NCBI GenBank assembly: GCA_027596075.1
Contig: JADGJC010000152.1
Span: 13,157-77,156, forward strand
Reading direction: 5' to 3'
Source of the DNA: Rhizophlyctis rosea
Lineage: Eukaryota > Chytridiomycota > Chytridiomycetes > Rhizophlyctidales > Rhizophlyctidaceae
Length of the DNA: 64,000 nucleotides
Of the stretch, positions 12,103 through 23,792 are shown one piece after another. Within the stretch, counting starts at the first letter, position 1, and every line of letters starts with the position of its first letter. Position numbers and translations under genes: made by a program. The notes below the pieces were generated by a model that was not told the DNA's origin, made no database searches, and saw only the letters and a list, made by a program, of their open reading frames with translations.

Positions 12103-13784
12103 CTAGTCTACAGTAAGATCAAATTGTAATTCCTCCTCCTCATCATCATCGTCATCGTCATCAGTAGCACCGTCATCACTGACAACCTCCCAAAACCACC
12201 CATCATCGTCACCATCCTCGTCCTCCTCCATATCATCTTCATCCTGCCAAAACCACTCATTATCCTCCTCCAACGGGATCCCGGTCTGCCACGCCCGATC
12301 AACATCAAACTCTTTCCCCCAATCTAATGCCGCCCGCACACGAGTCACATCCCCTCGCCGAATGAAGCCCTGAGTCACTAAATACGCCTCCTCCAACGAT
12401 GCCATCTTTTCCAAGATTTCGATAACGAGTGGGACGTCCCAGTCCCCAAGTGCAATGCGGATGAACGTGAGTTTGGATGGGATGGAATCGAAGATGTCGC
12501 CGAGACGTTGGAATGTGAGGACGCCAGAGTCGCAAACGGTGTCGAAGCTGTCATAGTCGATGGCGAAAACTTCCAGGGCTGGCATTTTCATCAGCGTTCC
12601 TTTGAAGAGTTCGTATTCCGTTTCGGTTTTGAGAGATCCATCCACGCTCATGATTTGGATGTCGACTATTTGGGCCAATGTATTGGAGGGGATGGTGGCA
12701 AGGGATTCGACCCAGTGTTCGCCGTACCAGTGGAGACGTCGAAGTTTGGGTAAAGATGTTAGGTGGAAGAGGGAGTAGGGGCCTTTGTTGTGGTGGAGGA
12801 AGTCGTCCTTGTCTTCGATCAAGCCCAGGAACTCCAAATTTGGTGTTGCAGTCACAATATCGTCTATGGCAAAATGGCGACTTAGGGTCAGCTCCGAAAG
12901 GGTTGGGATCACGGAATTGAAGCAGAGGTGGAGGCGTTCGATGGCGTTTGGTATTTGGAATTCGAAGGTTATGTCTTTTAAAGGTGAACCGGCGAGGGAG
13001 GGGAGGAACTTCTTCAAAGCTGGTGTTGTGGTATCCACATCCGCCCTGCCACAAAGATACATATCCTTCATGCGAAGCGGTTTGGCGGCATTTGCTAATG
13101 CCTCGCACAAGATGGATATGCATTCCGGTGATAGGTCCTGCCCTCCCGGTGCGCCTATACCCGTATCTATATTACGCAAAAGGCTCACATCTATGGAATC
13201 TAGAACAAACTTGAGAAGTTCTGGTGGTAGATCCTGCCCAAGGGTCAGAGACCTAATTGAGGCTACTCTGTAGGGATCATTCAGCAGGAGCTTGCATCTT
13301 GCCAGTTCCGTCTCATAGAAAAGCTTTGGGTGGTCCCTTCGACGACGGTGAAAGATATCGAGACTGCCTTTGTCAAGTGTGAAGGCGACTATACGCCATA
13401 ATCTGCACACTTGGCAAAGAACGCGTTCAGGGCTTTCGGCGAGTTCTCGAACTTTGTGTCTCTTTTCTTCTTCTGCTTCCGGCGCGGAACAAAGGTAGAG
13501 AGACAGATGAGTTCATTCTTTTCCTTGTGATATCAAACCACCCCTTCCTTAGCTAATTGGCCTTCATTTGATTTCTCCTTCTTCTTCCGCCAGGCAACAT
13601 CGACCTCGATATCCTCTATAGGAATGGATGGGACAAATATTGCATGGTGCATTATATCGCTCAGGATGTGGAAGGGCACATTATTCCAGGTCAGGGGTAA
13701 AACCTCAGGAGTAGAGGGAGTGGAGGACTTCGTCACCGTGTGTGCCGGAAGCTTATCCTTTGTCAGACTTGACGCTGCTTGCAT
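12103..13784 (-). CDS. F-box protein with LRR-like region and polyacidic tail
   Basis: The main exon (12103 to about 13490) encodes a CRLWRIVAF segment typical of the second half of an F-box. Leucine-rich stretches follow, then a very acidic C-terminus made of Asp/Glu runs. The upstream minus-strand exon (to 13784) supplies the first half of an F-box (VPFHILSDIM). Together they suggest an F-box receptor of an SCF ubiquitin ligase. The junction is not settled: a good pyrimidine tract precedes AG sites near 13470-13480, but donors in the upstream exon are mostly phase 0 while the best acceptors need phase 1. The acidic tail is encoded partly by a trinucleotide microsatellite at about 12130-12175. 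Substrate unknown. Confidence 0.72.
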
Positions 13785-15752
13785 CTTGATACCATATGAA
13801 AGTTATGAAGTAGTTGGATGCACGTTAAGGTCGACTCCGTGAAAGTAAAGAACAAAGCCAGTGCCAATGTGAATAACGAGGATATGTGACGGGTATCAGC
13901 GGCGGACTGCGGAGGAAGAGTTTAGAAATATACGGAAGTTGAAGACGGAAGAAGGGAGGGGGGATGAGGTTGGCTTGGTGGCGTCGACGTCTGGGGCTGG
14001 CCATTGTGGGCACGCGTTGACCACCACCGCCAACAGGACCCGTGGGTCTATGTAGAGTTACCTATCACGCGGCAGAAAACATATCGCACACGCAGATCAA
14101 TATTGGGAGGACATTGCTTGCACCCGCCGATAAATATTCCAACAGACGGTTCCGATGCATCAGATTTGTGTGTGCTTGTCTCGAAACTTAATGAGTTCTC
14201 TGAAAGTTTGAATGAAGATAGCATCCGAGTCGGAGATTGGGCAAGTCTTCAACACTTGCATCAATGAGTTCCGCATTTTCAGAACCTGTGCCATCCTTTT
14301 TCTCCTCCCCTTCAGCAAAAGGGACCGATATTTCAATTCCTTTGCAAATGGTTCCTTGATCACAAGGTCCGGTCTGGAAGGACCTTACAAATCGCTGTTC
14401 AAGTGAGCAACACAGTGGAAGGGCTTCATCATGTTGCCGGATCCGTCTCTGTACTATCTTCATTCTTTTCACCCTTCCTATTCCGATTCATCGGAGGGTG
14501 CGCCGGTGTCAATAAAACTATCGAAGGTTTGGGACTTCACGCCGTTCACTGATGCATCTTTTTAGCTTATCACGCGCTTGAGCACTACGCACAAAACTCC
14601 ATCCATGCATCATGCATAAAGGTAAACAGTCACTCAGTTTAGACCTTATCGCCTTGGTTGTGCACTGCTGCAACACACGCTGCCAAGAGCTGGAACCTGG
14701 TTTCCTTCTTTTTTGGAAAAGCGTGGACCCTNNNNNNNNNNATCCGGCACCACGGGGTACAGCTCAGCATGGACTCAAAACTCAGCGGAAAAAAAATAAT
14801 TCACACACGCAGTCCTTATACGGTTCAAAAGTGCCGAATGTCTATTTCAGAGTCTTAATGGTGTCACAACTATGAATCTTCCACCATCAAGAAGGTCTGA
14901 AGAGGCAAAGAGATGGTCTGTTTGCAAGGTATGAATGAGCACGGATGAAAAAAGGGAACGTTGTGCAAAGTGAGCGCGGACTGAAAGCTGCATGTTGATT
15001 ACCTTGTGGGCAGCCACATAAAGATGAGGGATTGATGCGCGGTTCTACGGTATTATGATGGTATGCCCGTGGCTGAATTGGCTGCTATTACAGTACATGG
15101 CTATGGCTCGATGACTTCGGTCGTGCTGGGTTTCCCATGCTTGAACACTCGATCAAATTTTCCAAAGAAGACAAAAAGAACGTATACCTAAGAAATGGGT
15201 ACGGATCCACACCGACACTGCCTCATAGCACGAATCCCTTCGCGCTGTCCAATCAAGAGTCATCGAGTTGAATCGAGCAATATAATAAACTCTGAGCAGA
15301 AACGAGACGATCACCTTGTTCCAACCCCGAACAACCTCATATTTACATAGAAAAAAAAGCAACACCAACGCGTGAGCCATACGCGGCAGATTTTGGAACT
15401 GGAAGTAATCCGCATCCGTATAATAAAGTCATACTACTACACAGGAGAGCCCCATCTACAAATCATAAGGCAAATAGACAGACAAAAGACAAAAGATATG
15501 GGAAAAACAAAAAAACACAAAAAAGGGGAAGAATGGAATACGCAAAAAAGGCTATACAGAAAAGGTGGAAAGACAAACACACAAAACATAAGGTCCCGCC
15601 CGAACAGCTACATACGCAGCCACCTCCAAACATCGCAATCTACCCAATCGCGCAAGTCCCATCTATATGACCCCCCAACCGTACCCCACACCCATCACCG
15701 TCCCACAAACCCGCCACAAACCCCCGTCACCGAGTCACACACCCACACACCA
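13785..15752. other. Intergenic with assembly gap
   Basis: About 2 kb between the 5' end of the F-box gene and the 3' end of the KCH gene. It holds ten Ns at 14732-14741. Short frames on both sides of the gap show no domain. A long plus-strand frame starting at 15372 is mostly the antisense shadow of the KCH tail. Confidence 0.55.
14732..14741. other. Assembly gap (10 N)
   Basis: Run of ten undetermined bases; the fixed size suggests a scaffold joint of unknown true length. Confidence 0.98.
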
Positions 15753-18751
15753 CTACCGCCCACCCCTCCTCCCAAACTCACTCTCCCCATCACTCAACGT
15801 ATACTCACTCCCCGCCCCCCTCAACGGAATCTCACTCCCCACACTCCTATGCGCAGCGCCCCCACCATAACTCCTCTCACTCCCCGCATACCCATACTCC
15901 GCCGCCAACCCCGAACTCCCCGTATGCACGCTCGTCACGGGCGCATATCTCCTATTATACGCCTGCGGGGTCGCGTACGGCGACGGCGAAGCAGAGGGAC
16001 CGTCAACAGTGGTGTAAAGACTGTCTCTAAACGCCGAGGTGTTGGACGCGTATCCTGCCGGCGTTGCAGGTGGAGGTGTATGCGCGTACTGAGGACTATA
16101 CCCCGGCGTACTCCTCCCCGCCACACTCCCCCCCGCCCCACCCACAAACCCTCCTCCACCACCACCCACCCCACCACCACCAACAGCACTCCCACTCCTA
16201 TCATGACTCGTATGACTATCCCTCTCACTCCCATACTCGCTCCCCTCCTCGTACTCACTCCTAGCATACGGATCCGCCCCACCATACTGATGCGTCGGCG
16301 GCGCATACCCAGGCATGGGCGGCAACGGACTAGCATACCCACTTCCCGGCATCGGCCTCGGTCCGCCCGGCCCACCAGGTCCACCACCCAAACTCCTCGG
16401 CTGCGACCCATTAAAGCTACTCTGCGCGTACCCACTGTGCGGCGGCGGAGGATAATAGCCCGCACCACCGGGACCACCGGCCTGACTCCCACCATACGCA
16501 CTCCCCGGCCCAGCACCGTAATACCCTCCACCGCCACCGCCCACATTCGGCCCCGGCGCCCCACTGTAGTGACTCGCAACTTCGGACGGGTCGACGCTGT
16601 TGCCGTACTCGTCGTAGTAGGCGTACTGCTGGGGTTTGGAGTTCAAGTCCAAGTCCCCGACGTCCGGGAGGGTCGGCCGGCCGTACTTGGACGAATCCTT
16701 GAGCTCGGCTTTGCGCGCTTGGTCTTGGCGTTTGCGCGACTTGCGGCGGAGCAGTTCTCCAATCCTAATGGTGATTTCGAGAGGGCTGGTTAATTTTGCT
16801 TCTGCTGTAAAGTGCTAGGATCCAGTCTCCAACTCCCACGATTTTCCACCTCCCCGATTTTCCACCTCCCCGATTTCCCAACTCCTCAACTCTAACCAAG
16901 TCCAGGCTCCAAACTGCCCAGACGCAAACTCCCCAGCCTCAGGCTCCCCGAATCCATTCCTCGAAACCTCTCGCAAAAAACAAAAGACAAAAAAAGCAAA
17001 AGCTACACAACCACAAGTACATACCTTTTGTCGATCTTATGACAACAATACTCCTTGAGGTTCCCGCGAATGCGACAAAGCAAAGGAATATAAATCCCGG
17101 CGGCAATCATAAGTTGCACGGCACTGATCGCCCAAAGCAACAAACTAAAAATCGTCAAATACGTCGTCGCCAACTGTGCCTTATTCCCATAATCCGTCAA
17201 AGCGCCACCCAAAAACTCGAAAAAATTCTTCGAGTTATCATTCCTAACACACGGACACTTGTACGTATTCGCCCCCGTTTTCTCACACGCCGCGTAATTA
17301 TTCGCAGTATTCAAAATCTGGTTGCCCTGCGCGTCGCGTTTACAGTCGGTTTTGATGTTGAATAGGTCGACCAAGTTGAATGCGTTGAGGAGTGCGCGGG
17401 GGAATTCGGCGAGGAGGAGGCGTTTCCAGCCGCGGAAGGTGAAGAAGACGTAGAAGGCGAGGATGTCGACGGTTTTGCGCGAGTTTTGCACTTGTTCGAA
17501 AAAGCAGAAGTGGGCGTATGACCGGATGACGTAGAATCTAGTGTAAACGTTGCGTGTGAGTTCTACCTCCTGATGGGCTCATAGTCTCTGCTCCCTCCTC
17601 CCTTCTCCCTTCTCCCTACTCCATCCTCCTCCTCCCTTCGCCTCCCTCCTCTTCCCTCCTTCTAAATCTCAGTTCCTTCCTCCAGATCTATATCTGCCCT
17701 TCGCACAGAGTCAGCTCGCTCAATTCGCAGTCTAAGATCTGGCGCTTCGAACTTTTTCAAGCTCGCTCCGCTCGCCAATGCGCTCCGCACAGAATCCACG
17801 CCACCCCCCAGCTCCCTTCGGTCGCCTTCCCTTCAGTCGCCCGGCCCATACTCACCGATAAGAAACGGTATTGGTAAAAGCGTAGGAAATGTCATTACTC
17901 TTGATGATCCTCCAAGCCTTTCTCCACTCCCAAGCCAGCAATATGAAAGACAAGATGACCGTGGCCAAGATCAACCAACGCCTAATGTTTTGAGGCAAGG
18001 CATTTTCAAACATGGCTTTATCAGAGTTTGCGGTCTGAGCACCGGGAGTAGAAGCGGAGGGTGTAGTTGAGAATAGGTTTTCACCGGCGAAGAGCAGGAC
18101 GACGATACCGATGTCGGCCATGTAGACTAGGATCGATTTTAGGGTTATTGCGTAGACCTGTGGTGATTAGGGTGGTAAGTGGATGCGTTGTGGATGGTGT
18201 GTGTGACTACACTATGGTGTGTTGTGTGTTCTTTCCCAAATGTTTGAACTGTTCGCTGTCGCTCACGCACGGTGTTGCGTTTACGCTGTGTTTTGATGTT
18301 TATGCAAACAAGAATGTGCCCTTCCGCGCACTTGTGCGAGCTTTGCTCGCGAACTGTTCGCTAAAGCTCACGCACTGTGTTGCGTTTACGGTGTGTGTTG
18401 CGTTTACGCAGTAGAGAATGTGCGCTGCGCGCACTTGTCCGAGCTTCGCTCGGATACTGTTCGCTGTTGCGTTTACGCTAAAGAGAATGTGCGCTTCGCG
18501 CACTTGAAGCTCGCGATAAATCGCGCCGGTCGCCCTGGCGGGCTCCATTTCATTCGCTGGCGCTCATGGTCACGCTTCGCGTGGCCTCCCAGCCTCCGCC
18601 CCCCCACCCACCCAAAGTCACCGCAACTCACCCAAGAATAGGACATCTGTCTGGCACACGAGTCCTCCACGAAATCATCGACATCGATCAGATCAAACTG
18701 ATGGCCCTCTATGCGTTCCCTCTTCCACTTTGCGGGAGTGCAGCAGCCCAT
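15753..18751 (-). CDS. KCH1: KCH-family low-affinity potassium transporter
   Basis: Four exons in reading order: 18632-18751, 17856-18157, 17025-17537, 15753-16764. All junctions are GT-AG and all phases close, giving 648 residues. The start MGCCTPAKW and the block GNLKEYCCHKIDKR followed by IGELLRRKSRKR are typical of the fungal KCH family. Yeast Kch1 and Kch2/Prm6 mediate K+ influx at the plasma membrane and help activate Ca2+ influx during pheromone or stress responses. Hydrophobic helices lie in exon 2 (two or three) and exon 3 (about two), with Cys-containing loops (CKRD, CEKT, CPC) between them. The last 300 or so residues form a disordered Gly/Pro/Tyr/Ser tail (YGG, PGG, GGGG runs), presumably cytosolic. 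Family call is firm; the direction and selectivity of transport are inferred. Confidence 0.92.
17581..17663. repeat. Homopyrimidine tract in KCH intron 2
   Basis: An almost uninterrupted C/T tract (CTCC, CTTC units) on the plus strand, so polypurine in the KCH pre-mRNA. It lies inside the 318-base second intron (17538-17855). Mirror-type polypurine tracts can form triplex DNA; that is inference only. Confidence 0.8.
18246..18585. repeat. Cluster of GC-rich mini-hairpins and a repeated TTCGCT-motif in KCH intron 1
   Basis: Seen directly: the word TTCGCTnnnGCTCA occurs near 18252, 18357 and 18553, with a diverged copy near 18460. The word AGAATGTGC begins near 18311, 18415 and 18483. Perfect small stems with three-base loops include GTGCGC-TGC-GCGCAC, CGAGC-TTC-GCTCG, GTGCGC-TTC-GCGCAC and CACGC-TTC-GCGTG. 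TTGCGTTTACG is also repeated several times. The cluster fills most of the 474-base first intron (18158-18631). The same TTCGCT core recurs in an intron near 20.4 kb. Confidence 0.85.
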
Positions 18752-20164
18752 GTTGTTGGTATCGAAGAGAGGAGAGCGCGAGATAGGAGTTAATGGGTAT
18801 TTAGGATGTGAGTTGAGTGCGACGGATGTTTGAGAGCGGATAAGGGGAGAGGGAAGGAAGTTGATAACGGGCGTGCGGGGTTGAGTTGGATAGTAGGTAG
18901 GTAGGTAGGTAGGGTGAGGGAATGGAGTGGGTATGGACCCGGGAAGCACAGTTCACGCTCCCCGTCAAAAACAAGCACGAACGAAACCCCTGAACAATAC
19001 GACACTAGTACTAAAACAAGCTAAAGAGTGCGTCCCACCCTCACTACAGCACAACTTAGATACTATGAACAGGGTACCAAACTACTATTTGTTATGTCCC
19101 ATTAACTTGTTGATATTCGAGTTCAGTGTTCACCCTGTAGCCGAGAAACGGAGCAGTGCAAAAGGAGAGGGAGGTGAATTGCGGGCCGGCAAGTGTGGAG
19201 TTGTGGATGATGTGTCCACCACGACCAGCGAACACCATTCAAATTTCCACATGAGCTCGTGGGCCACTCACTGATCAGGGATACCCACTTACCCACCGAA
19301 CGGGCGGCGAGTCTTTGTTACTGTGTCACCTTGTCACACCGTGTCACACCGTGTAATACTGTGTAATACCCTTTGTATCACGCATCCCTCCGTGTCTCAC
19401 TGTCTTTGTGTGTGGTCTGTGATCCAATTGCTGGATATGCATGGTGTTTGCTGGGCCGTGGGGGCGCGTTTGTGGGCTGGGTGGCGGTGCAAAATGGGAG
19501 AGAATACCTGGTCATCTGTGCTATTTTGGGTGGGCGATACACTGCATTGCATCGACTGCATCGTTGTTGGCACATTGCCCGCGACATGTTGTGACCCCTC
19601 CCTGCTGGGGACATTCACATTGGTGACAATCGTCACTGCCCCTGATCACAATACTCGTGCGATGGTGACGCATCGGCTGTCATACACACTCTCCCACTTC
19701 CACTTCCATCCCATCCCCACTATCTCTTGCCTCCCAAATAATAATTGCCTGTCAAGTTCCGCACTCTCTCCCGTCTCCTGTACCTAACTACAGTCGGTCA
19801 TCCACACCGCGGTCAAAGTCAGCCTTCTTCACCTCTCACGTCATACCCTTGTCGTCTCGTAGGTGGGTACGCAGTAAATATTCGCGTGTTGCACTTTGTC
19901 AGATACTTTGCTATATGACACATCGAGGTCATATCTTCACGCGGAGCGGCCTAAATGCAGCAGGGCGGATGGCTTTGGGAAGGAAGGTCGTTGTCTCTAT
20001 AACCAACAAGGGAGGTCGGGGACTGGCACCACTTGAATATGGCGGTGGGGAGGGTATGCTTTTAGTGCGTGGGAATTCTCTCTGGTCGCCCCCACTTTCA
20101 CGCCAACGACCATAACGTTGCGGGACTTTGACTTGTATATACTCACTCAAACTTAATCCACAGT
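18752..20164. other. Intergenic, no supported gene
   Basis: Upstream region of KCH plus the 3' flank of the secreted-protein gene. It holds a TAGG microsatellite at 18892-18914 and short direct repeats of a GTGTCACACC/GTGTAATAC type at 19321-19370. Open frames are short and without domains. Confidence 0.55.
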
Positions 20165-22800
20165 CTAATTACATATCATATCATCGCACTCTAGCTCAAA
20201 TTGCTCATCCACCACGATCCCTACTACTAATTTCAACGCAAACATAACATTATCCCTCCCCGAATTCCTCCAAATCGCACAATCAATCATGTCTGAAAAC
20301 GAACAGTCCGCTCTTCTCTTGAGGAAACAATTGAAAGGTGGGTGGGTGTGTCGGAAGGGTGTGAACGCAGCGAACGGATTAATTGGTGGGTGGGTGGGGT
20401 TGTGAGGGTGTGAGCGCGGCGAACGGATTGGGTGGGTGGAGGTGGGTGGGATCTGGTGGGTGTGAGCGTTAGCGAACGGATTAATGGGTGGTGGGGATGG
20501 GTGGGTGGGTGGGCGTACCTCCATGGATGCTTTGAATCCTGTGCTTTTGAAGTCTGATGAGGGAAGAAAGGAGGGATTGGTAGGTTTGAGTACCGGCAAA
20601 ATGCTCTCCACATCACTTGATCCAAACAGCCACTCCCTCTCTTAGCAAGTACTTACACTTCTCCTCCAAAGTCGTCAGCGGCGCTAACCGATCCAAGGCA
20701 TGATGCATCACCCCCATCTGTGAATCGCGGAAGAATATATGGTCGGGACACATCCATATGTCTGCCCCGGCCGTGCAGTTTATCGGTTGGAGGGTTGCGG
20801 CTTTCCAGTCTTATGAAAGGAACCAAATCCACCCCGAACCCCCGAAAGAGCATTCATGAAGAAATTCATCAGTCTCCATAGCACTCGACGAGCAGGATCG
20901 CAACCCCCCCAAATATCCACCACTTGGCCCCAGAACTCACTGTAATACGCATCAACACTCCGAACATTCATGAACACCGCCACGGTATCTTTCCCGTTGA
21001 CTTTGTTTTGCTTGACGTAACTTGCGTACGCCCCAACAGCATGCGGGACGTCTTCGCCGACGTCGGGCATCCATGACACAAGCGTCCGGTTGGCTTGGGA
21101 ACGGTTGCCAATGATGAAGTAGTCGGCGTTGTGGAGTGCTGCGTGGGTGCATGTAATGTAGTAGATATTGAACGTCAATTTCTTTGAGTTTCTTATGAAG
21201 AGCGCGACTGGAACGCAAATACAACGATTTTGAACCTTATGACTTACAACAAACCAGCGCCGGATGCGGGAAGTACGAGGCGTCAATTGTTATGGAGTAC
21301 TACAGTAGGGGAAAAAGAGAGTGTTTGATACCTTGGTTAGCAGGCAAGGGAATGAGAAAAGCCAAATGTTGGCCCCATTAGGAAAAACAAACAATGGAAA
21401 TAGGACTCACACCCCACAGTCCGTAAATGGTCCATTGGCCATTATTCATCGCCACACTTGATGTGAGAATCATCTCCACTTGCTTGCCTTTATTCGTGCT
21501 GACCGGAAGGCAATAGGGAAGGGGCGCATCCAACATTGGGCGTTGACGGGGAATTCAGGAGAAGGTGCGGAGTTTGATGTTCGGGAGAGCAAAAGGGCTC
21601 AAATCCAAACTTACCGTCTATACGCATGAATCTCAACATCATACAAGTCTTCGACTGAAAAAAACGTGGGATAGTAAAAGCCATTTTAGCCACATCATCT
21701 TGAAGGAAAGCTTGAATATCCAGGGTTTCCGCCTTGTCTAATACGACTTCAACCTCCCTTCCCCTAGATCCCAACCACCAAACTTCCCAAACTACCCCAA
21801 CTCCCCACCTCTTTCATGTCAAAGCAAGAACGACAGGGCATCATCACTTACAAGTCAAAGCCGGCTCAACTGACGGGCATCGCCATTGGGCGTATTGCCC
21901 TGTATCTGGCCTGCTGAGAGTTTGCTGCCACGTAGAGAACACGTCATCCGCATCTAGGCCCATATAAGGGACGATGGGTAAAGGCCTGGCGGCTGGGACT
22001 GGTGGATCTACTGGTGCCTGCGAGATTCCTAGTCAATAACCACAAGTCAACTTGTGCACCCCCCAAATGCTAACCCAATTTGCACCGCAATCCTCCCATT
22101 ACCAAAAGACACCTCCCTGCACATCACGCTCGAAACTACCCACCGGCCCAAAATACGCCGCAAAATACATCTGACACGGCGTATTAATGTTATTCTGCAC
22201 CCAGAAGACATTGTAATCCCTTGCCCCAACATTTGTATAGGTTCCATACTGCTGGAACAACGTGCTATTAAGAGGTATAACGACTTTCGTCCAGCGGTTC
22301 GGGTTGATTTTACGTGTTGAAAAGTTTGAGAGGGGGATGTTAGGGGTGCGTGCGGTGGAGTTGGCGCTGTTTGTGAACAGGACTGCCAGGTTACTGAGCT
22401 GGCGGGAGGATGTCTGGAGGGTGCAGATAGGGATGAGTTATAGTGCTAGGGAGTAGCAAAGGATAAGGCGATGGGAACTCACCGCAACATATACAACTAA
22501 GGCCTCGAACTGCGGTACCCCACCGACCATGAAGTAACTCGGGTTCATCCATTGCATGCCGCCATAGCCGTTCAACTGGTACACCCATGATGGAAGATTT
22601 GCTTCATCCGTAGGGAAGATGTTCGATGCATCTGCGATGGAGGTGGCGGAGAACTTCCAGTCTTGCCAACTATCTATTGGGGCGACGCGTGAACGGGTTA
22701 TGTCGGCGGAGGTGTGAGTCGAGAGGAGAAGGGTGAGGGCGAAGAGGAAAAGTTTGCGGGTATGTCGGACCGGTGCCGTAGTGGCTAAACTTCTCAGCAT
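20165..22800 (-). CDS. Secreted protein of unknown family, 10 exons
   Basis: Exons in reading order: 22483-22800, 22144-22413, 21852-22017, 21615-21654, 21411-21498, 21248-21299, 20941-21207, 20657-20800, 20519-20553, 20165-20317. All phases close and give 510 residues. The N-terminus carries a basic stretch and a hydrophobic signal peptide (LFLFALTLLLS) ending near STHTSA. The first third has a beta-rich look with WTKVVIPLN and YNVFWVQNN, reminiscent of galactose-binding-like or CBM folds (inference). Several N-glycosylation sequons (NSS, NST, NCT) and paired cysteines fit secretion. A later part contains CTAGADIWMC and HIFFRDSQMG. No family was recognised. Three exons are very small (35, 40 and 52 bases). 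An alternative ATG lies at 22869. Confidence 0.82.
20359..20485. repeat. Three-copy motif repeat inside an intron
   Basis: Copies of GTGTGAnCGnnGCGAACGGATT start near 20359, 20408 and 20460, separated by GGTGGGTGG-rich spacers. They lie in the last intron (20318-20518) of the secreted-protein gene. The complement contains the GTTCGCTnnnGCTCAC core seen in KCH intron 1. Confidence 0.85.
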
Positions 22801-23792
22801 TTTCGGGAGGTTATGGTGCTGGCATTGGGTTATGTTTTGTGAGAAGTAGAGAATGAACGAAAATAGCAATTGTATTTTCTTCGCCTGGTGTCCTTTCCCA
22901 AAAGATCAAAAAGCCCCTATTGACAGGTTCGCGCATACGAACATTGAGCACTGATTTTTTGGGAAGAGCTTACTAGTTAAGATCTTCCAGTCCTGGGAAG
23001 TTTGGGTGTGCGGAGGGGAACCCTCGCGTGTCCCAACCCGTCGGTACTTTCGGTCGTCTCATTTGGGTCGTATTCATGCTTCCTCCATGAATGTTGCGGA
23101 CACGGAATGCTTGCAGGTAAACAGAGAGCGCCACTCACATACAGGATATCGGACCCCAACCCAGCGTCATCAAGTTTGTATTGGTATTTTCAATAAGATA
23201 ACAGGGATGGACAAAGATGATCGGTCGTTGCCCCCGGTTGCGGTCGCTTGATGAGCTCAAATGCGCGTTTCTTGACATAAAAAGAAACATCTAGCTATGC
23301 AAAGCCGGTATCTACCATTTTCCGAGATCTATCTCATTACCGTCTCAAGTAGAAAATCATGTGGGTCAGTAGGGTCTCCTAGAGGACGCTCAGGGAGGTT
23401 TTCACGATCCTCGCCTTCCTCAAGGCCCCTCGCGCTCAGGTCTGCTGACTAAGCAGTCGCGGTGCAAGCAGTCAGCCGTCCGCGGCATGGGACATGCATT
23501 GTACACATTCCACACGACCATCATGCTGTTCCACGATTGAGCAAGCTTCAGGCTTCGTCATATTATTCGTTTGCTCTGATTGCTCTTTGTTCGGAAAAGC
23601 CAAGTCATATGAAAAGCGCAGCGCTTTCAAACTGCAACATAAAAGGCTACATACACCGACTGCTATATGCACTATCTGATGGAACACTATTTGCAACTAA
23701 CATTGGCCCCCACATCATAATCTACATCTATCATCACCTCCCGCGAAAACATGACTTCCACCCGCGCATTCCACCCCTAACACTATGACATC
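22801..23792. other. Intergenic, no supported gene
   Basis: About 1 kb between the 5' end of the secreted-protein gene and the 3' end of the first MYND gene. Only short frames without motif are present; an in-frame upstream ATG for the secreted protein occurs at 22869. Confidence 0.6.

Noticed and set aside
15372..16793. Plus-strand 473-codon frame
   Set aside because: Arg/Pro/Thr-rich antisense shadow of the KCH tail exon, whose minus-strand model joins in phase and fits a known family.
21655..21774. Open frame upstream of the 40-base exon of the secreted-protein gene taken as exon
   Set aside because: A strong TTTTTTTCAG acceptor at 21655 and phase agreement with the previous exon favour the short exon.
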